In this document: positions 59,792 to 64,000 of the stretch, piece after piece | How positions within the stretch are numbered: position 1 is the stretch's first letter | How the letters are laid out: each line of letters starts with the position of its first letter | Assembly (NCBI RefSeq): GCF_945952435.1 | Contig: NZ_CAMFHZ010000015.1 | Location: 1 to 64,000 of the forward strand | Direction of reading: 5' to 3' | Length of the DNA: 64,000 nt | Origin: an uncultured Microbacterium sp. | GTDB lineage: Bacteria > Actinomycetota > Actinomycetes > Actinomycetales > Microbacteriaceae | The notes under the pieces: generated by a model | Seen by the model: only the letters and a program-made list of their open reading frames with translations | What the model was told of the DNA's origin: nothing | The model's database searches: none | Program-made: the position numbers and the translations under genes

Positions 59792-61810
59792 ATGCCCGTG
59801 AACGATCCGCAGGACCCGTACGCGGATCTGCCCTGGGCGGATGCGCCGCTCGACGGGGCCTACGCCGACGAACCCTGGGACGCCCCGCCGCCCGAGGAGG
59901 GCGAGTGGGCGGGCACCCCCGGCGCCGTGCCCCAGGGCAGCTTTCCCGCTCCGGCCGCGTCGGCCCTCCCGCAGGCCCCCGCGCCCTCCCGCTTCGCGAC
60001 GCCGATCGACGCGCTGCGCACCGTCTACGGCTATGACGCGTTCCGTGGCGACCAGGCGGCCATCATCGACCAGGTCGTGGCGGGCGGCGACGCGGTCGTG
60101 CTCATGCCCACCGGTGGCGGCAAGAGCATCTGCTACCAGATCCCCGCACTCGTCCGCGAAGGCACGGGGCTCGTGGTCAGCCCGCTCATCGCGCTCATGC
60201 ACGACCAGGTCGACGCCCTGCGCGCCAACGGCGTGCGCGCCGCGTACCTGAACTCCACGCAGACCGCGGCGGACCGGGCCGAGGTCGAGCGCGCCTACCT
60301 CCGAGGCGAGCTGGATCTGCTCTACGTCGCGCCGGAACGGCTCTCGAACGCGCAGACCCTCGCGCTCCTGCAGCGCGGGTCGCTCAGCGTGATCGCGATC
60401 GACGAGGCCCACTGCGTTTCGCAGTGGGGGCACGACTTCCGGCCGGACTACCTCGCGCTCGGCGGCCTCGCGGAGCGGTTCCCCGGCGTTCCGCGGATCG
60501 CTCTCACCGCCACCGCGACGAGCCAGACGCACCGCGAGATCACCGAGCGACTGCACCTCCCGAACGCAGAGCACTTCGTCGCGAGCTTCGACCGCCCCAA
60601 CATCCAGTACCGCATCGACCCCAAGGTCGACGTCCGCAGCCAGTTGGTGGCCTTCATCCGCAGCCAGCCGGAGGGATCCGCGGGAATCGTCTATGCGCTC
60701 AGCCGTTCCTCGGTCGAGCAGACCGCCGAGTATCTGCGGAAGCAGGGATTCGACGCGATTCCCTATCATGCGGGTCTCGATGCGGCCACGCGCGCGGCCC
60801 ACCAGTCGCGCTTCCTCCGCGAGGACGGCGTCGTGGTCGTCGCCACGATCGCGTTCGGGATGGGGATCGACAAGCCCGACGTGCGCTTCGTCGCGCACGT
60901 CGACCTGCCGAAGTCGGTCGAGGGGTACTACCAGGAGACCGGTCGCGCCGGTCGTGACGGCGAGCCCTCCGTGGTGTGGATGGCGTACGGCCTGGGCGAC
61001 GTGGTGCAGCAGCGCCGGTTCATCCAGCAGGGCGACGGCGACCGGCAGATCAAGCAGCGGCAGAACCAGCACCTCGACGCGATGCTCGCGCTGTGCGAGA
61101 CGGTCGACTGCCGTCGGCAGAACCTGCTCGGCTACTTCGGGCAGGGTGCGGAACCGTGCGGCAACTGCGACACGTGCCTCACCCCGCCGGAGGGCTGGGA
61201 CGGACTGATCCCGGCCCAGAAGCTCCTCTCTACGATCGTGCGGTTGCAGCGCGAGCGGCGGCAGTCGTTCGGCGCAGGGCACCTCGTCGACATCCTCCGG
61301 GGTGCGTCGACGGAGAAGATCCGCAAGTTCCGCCACGACGAGCTCGCGACCTACGGGATCGGATCCGACCTCACGGATGCGCAATGGCGTTCGGTCGTGC
61401 GGCAGCTGCTCGCCCAGGGCCTCATGCAGGCGCAGGGGGAGTACGGGACGCTCGCGGTGAACGAGGCGAGCGCCGGGGTGCTCTCCGGGACCACTCCGGT
61501 GAGGCTGCGCCACGACGTGGTCACCCGAGCCGGCGCATCGGGCTCGGGCCGCTCCGCGAAGCGCGCAGCCGCGGAGGCGCTGGACGAGGGCGATCGCGGA
61601 CTCTTCGAGGCCCTCCGCGCCTGGCGCGCGCAGACCGCGCGCGAGCAGGGTGTGCCGGCGTACGTCGTGTTCGGTGACGCGACACTGCGTGCGCTCGCCG
61701 AGCACCGGCCGTCCCGGGCGGAGGATCTCGTCGGCATCAGCGGCATCGGCGAGAAGAAGCGCGAGGCCTACGGCGAGGCCGTGCTCGAGGTCATCGCAGC
61801 CGAGCACTGA
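59792..61810 (+). CDS. recQ: ATP-dependent DNA helicase RecQ
   Basis: This 672-residue helicase has an acidic Pro-rich tail of ~65 residues and then the RecQ core: [37 protein letters not shown] (motifs 0 and I), [19 protein letters not shown] (DEAH) and [13 protein letters not shown] (motif VI). A zinc-binding RQC region ([28 protein letters not shown]) and a C-terminal HRDC domain ([28 protein letters not shown]) follow. It unwinds DNA 3'-5' in recombination and repair. Confidence 0.95.
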   Translation: MPVNDPQDPYADLPWADAPLDGAYADEPWDAPPPEEGEWAGTPGAVPQGSFPAPAASALPQAPAPSRFATPIDALRTVYGYDAFRGDQAAIIDQVVAGGDAVVLMPTGGGKSICYQIPALVREGTGLVVSPLIALMHDQVDALRANGVRAAYLNSTQTAADRAEVERAYLRGELDLLYVAPERLSNAQTLALLQRGSLSVIAIDEAHCVSQWGHDFRPDYLALGGLAERFPGVPRIALTATATSQTHREITERLHLPNAEHFVASFDRPNIQYRIDPKVDVRSQLVAFIRSQPEGSAGIVYALSRSSVEQTAEYLRKQGFDAIPYHAGLDAATRAAHQSRFLREDGVVVVATIAFGMGIDKPDVRFVAHVDLPKSVEGYYQETGRAGRDGEPSVVWMAYGLGDVVQQRRFIQQGDGDRQIKQRQNQHLDAMLALCETVDCRRQNLLGYFGQGAEPCGNCDTCLTPPEGWDGLIPAQKLLSTIVRLQRERRQSFGAGHLVDILRGASTEKIRKFRHDELATYGIGSDLTDAQWRSVVRQLLAQGLMQAQGEYGTLAVNEASAGVLSGTTPVRLRHDVVTRAGASGSGRSAKRAAAEALDEGDRGLFEALRAWRAQTAREQGVPAYVVFGDATLRALAEHRPSRAEDLVGISGIGEKKREAYGEAVLEVIAAEH

Positions 61811-62007
61811 GCGCGTCGTCCGCCGCGCGCGTGGCGTGCCACGATTCCGGGCGGTGCTCGGCCGGACGAGGGCGCTCCTGTGGGGACGCCACAATCGGCG
61901 GGAGCACCGTCGCCGCAGCGTCTTGGGTCGATCCCACAGTCGACTTCGTCGTGCGTTGTGCGAGACCTACCATCGAAGTGCCCCGATGACCTCACGAGAG
62001 GATCCCC

Positions 62008-64000
62008 ATGGTCGACGCCGCCGTCCGGACGAACTCCGCGAAAACCCCGCACACCGACACCCCCTCGGCGCCGCGCATCGACGTCGACGCGGTGGGCGAT
62101 CTGCTGCTCGGCACCTGGGCCGACACCCGCCGCGAGGCCCGCGAGATGATCAAGGACCCGGCGTTCTGGCGCGACGATGCGCTCGGCAAGGACGAGCACC
62201 GCGAGCGCGTGCTGAGCCAGATGCACCTGCTCGTCCAGAACAAGGCCGTGCACCGCGCCTTCCCCAAGCGCCTCGGCGGCGAGGAGAACAACGGCGGCAA
62301 CATCGCCGGGTTCGAGGAGCTCGTCGCGGCCGACCCCAGCCTGCAGATCAAGTCGGGCGTGCAGTGGGGGCTGTTCGGCTCCGCCGTGCTGCAGCTCGGC
62401 ACCACGGAGCACCACGACCGGTGGCTGCCGGGCATCATGAGCCTGGAGATCCCCGGGGCCTTCGCGATGACCGAGATCGGGCACGGATCCGACGTCGCCG
62501 CGATCGGCACCACCGCGACGTACGACCCCGAGGCCGAGGAATTCGTGATCAACACGCCGTTCCGTGCGGCGACGAAGGAGTACCTCGGCAACGCCGCTCT
62601 GCACGGCGTCGCCGCGACCGTGTTCGCGCAGCTCATCACGAACGGCGTGAACCACGGCGTGCACTGCTTCTACGTGCCGCTGCGTGGCGAGGACGGCGTG
62701 GACCTGCCCGGCATCGGCCGGGAGGACGACGGGCTCAAGGGCGGCCTGAACGGCATCGACAACGGCCGGCTCAGCTTCGACCACGTGCGCATCCCCCGCA
62801 CGAACCTGCTCAACCGCTACGGCGACGTCGCGGCGGACGGAACCTACTCGAGCGAGATCGACAGCCCCGGCCGCCGCTTCTTCACGATGCTCGGCACGCT
62901 CGTCCAGGGGCGCGTCTCCCTCGACGGCGCCGCCTCCTGGGCGTCCGCACTGGGGCTCTACATCGCGATCACCTACGCGTCGCAGCGTCGGCAGTTCGCC
63001 GGTGCCGACGGATCCGAGACCACCCTGCTCGACTACGGCAAGCACCAGCGGCGCCTGCTCCCGCGGCTCGCGACGACATACGCGCAGCTGTTCGCGCATG
63101 ACGAGTTCCTGAAGAAGTTCGACGGCGTCTTCTCCGGCGCGACCGACACCCCGCAGGATCGCGAGGACCTGGAGACGCTCGCCGCCGCTCTCAAGCCGCT
63201 GTCGACCTGGCACGCGCTGGACACGTTGCAGGAGTGCCGCGAGGCGTGCGGCGGATCCGGCTTCATGTTCGAGAACCGCTTCGTGGGCCTCCGGGCCGAC
63301 CTCGACGTCTACGTGACCTTCGAGGGCGACAACAACGTGCTGCTGCAGCTCGTCGGCAAGCGGCTGCTGACCGACTACGCGCGGCAGTTCACGGGCAAGG
63401 ACGCCGCGGCGCTCGCGAAGTACGCCGTCGGGCAGACCGCGGAGCGGGTGTTCCACGGAGCAGGGCTGCGCCAGTTCGGCCAGGCGGTCGCGGATCTCGG
63501 ATCCACCGCGCGCTCGGTCGAGAACGGACTGCGCGCCGAGCAGCAGCAGGAGCTGCTCACCGACCGGGTGCAGCAGATGGTCGCCGACATCGCCGGGCGT
63601 CTGCGCGCCGGCGGCAAGGACAAGGAGCTCGGCGCCCGCCTCTTCAACGAGAACCAGGCAGAGCTCATCGAGGCGGCTCGCGCGCACGGGGAGCTGCTGC
63701 AGTGGGAGGCGTTCACGGAGGCGCTGAACCGGGTGACCGACGACGAGAGCCGCACGGTGCTCACCTGGCTCCGCGACCTCTTCGGATTGCAGCTCATCGA
63801 GAAGCACCTCGCCTGGTACCTCATCAACGGGCGGCTGTCCGCGCAGCGCGCGGCATCCGTCTCGCGCTACATCGACCGGCTTTGCGCGCGGCTGCGCCCG
63901 CACGCAATCGACCTCGTGGACGCGTTCGGCTATGAGCCGGAGCACGTACGTGCGCCGATCGCCTCCGGCGCGGAGCGGATCCGTCAGGACGAGGCCCGTG
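62008..64000 (+). CDS. Acyl-CoA oxidase (partial, runs off the right edge)
   Basis: This ORF is missing from the supplied track because no stop codon lies in the window. The 664 codons present begin MVDAAVRTNSAKTPHTDTPSAPRIDVDAVGDLLLG. They encode an acyl-CoA oxidase: EIPGAFAMTEIGHGSDVAAIGTTATYD (FAD contact), SFDHVRIPRTNLLNRYGDV, LVQGRVSLDGAASWASALGLYIAITYASQRRQF, ECREACGGSGFMFENRFVGLRADLDVYVTFEGDNNVLLQLVGK and a C-terminal helical domain reaching GYEPEHVRAPIASGAERIRQDEAR. Homologues end soon after this, so little is missing. GAGAGGA fixes the start. It oxidises acyl-CoA with O2, giving H2O2. Confidence 0.93.
   Translation, partial: MVDAAVRTNSAKTPHTDTPSAPRIDVDAVGDLLLGTWADTRREAREMIKDPAFWRDDALGKDEHRERVLSQMHLLVQNKAVHRAFPKRLGGEENNGGNIAGFEELVAADPSLQIKSGVQWGLFGSAVLQLGTTEHHDRWLPGIMSLEIPGAFAMTEIGHGSDVAAIGTTATYDPEAEEFVINTPFRAATKEYLGNAALHGVAATVFAQLITNGVNHGVHCFYVPLRGEDGVDLPGIGREDDGLKGGLNGIDNGRLSFDHVRIPRTNLLNRYGDVAADGTYSSEIDSPGRRFFTMLGTLVQGRVSLDGAASWASALGLYIAITYASQRRQFAGADGSETTLLDYGKHQRRLLPRLATTYAQLFAHDEFLKKFDGVFSGATDTPQDREDLETLAAALKPLSTWHALDTLQECREACGGSGFMFENRFVGLRADLDVYVTFEGDNNVLLQLVGKRLLTDYARQFTGKDAAALAKYAVGQTAERVFHGAGLRQFGQAVADLGSTARSVENGLRAEQQQELLTDRVQQMVADIAGRLRAGGKDKELGARLFNENQAELIEAARAHGELLQWEAFTEALNRVTDDESRTVLTWLRDLFGLQLIEKHLAWYLINGRLSAQRAASVSRYIDRLCARLRPHAIDLVDAFGYEPEHVRAPIASGAERIRQDEAR

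Overview
The window comes from a very high-GC actinobacterium. Short intergenic gaps, many ATGA stop/start overlaps, several apparently leaderless genes, a Tat-type lipoprotein, and an interspersed repeat of the form TTGAGCGAGCG...GAGACGAAACG all point to Microbacteriaceae, most likely Microbacterium or a close relative. That placement is inference; no rRNA or other phylogenetic marker lies in the window. No tRNA, rRNA, CRISPR array, phage or insertion sequence was seen.

Layout. 1-3.8 kb: tandem hairpin-type repeats, then a PadR regulator with a DUF4097 protein, divergent from a MerR/TipAS regulator, and a phosphodiesterase. 3.8-9.4 kb: a sugar ABC importer (lipoprotein, two permeases, no ATPase) with its LacI regulator and a Gfo/Idh/MocA oxidoreductase, behind a promoter whose start point is covered by a LacI-like palindrome. 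9.5-17.1 kb: an apparently circularly permuted amine oxidase-type flavoprotein, a Pr6Pr membrane protein, a FluC fluoride channel pair, a TetR regulator with an RND pump, and YaeQ.

17.1-39 kb is a molybdenum and purine island. It holds moaB-moaC-moaD, moeB with a rhodanese domain, moaE, moaA, a modABC importer with an HTH/TOBE regulator, guanine deaminase, a purine permease of the NCS2 family, and two differently built molybdenum hydroxylase operons. The first has a MocA-like transferase, a fused 2Fe-2S/Mo subunit, a separate FAD subunit and XdhC. The second is XdhA-XdhB-XdhC plus a cupin. Together these can import purine, deaminate guanine to xanthine, oxidise xanthine, and supply the cofactor. 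Both hydroxylase operons begin with the same roughly 37-nt element, placed exactly at the predicted transcription start and able to fold as a hairpin with an invariant internal loop. This is the strongest candidate for a riboswitch-like regulator in the window. The IclR gene beside operon 2 carries an in-frame amber codon, and the neighbouring aldose epimerase gene has a one-base frameshift in a G6 run.

40.8-64 kb: a secreted GH18 chitinase, a DEAD-box helicase with an arginine/aspartate-rich tail, cell-wall enzymes (transglycosylase-like protein, VanY carboxypeptidase), a radical SAM protein, an acyl-CoA dehydrogenase, a PadR-controlled ABC exporter with a three-copy operator, an ECF importer (A-A-T fusion plus S component) with a DtxR/IdeR-like box, pirin and GNAT genes, a GH20 hexosaminidase with a ROK regulator, a second block of the repeats, RecQ, and an acyl-CoA oxidase running off the right edge (absent from the ORF track because no stop lies in the window).
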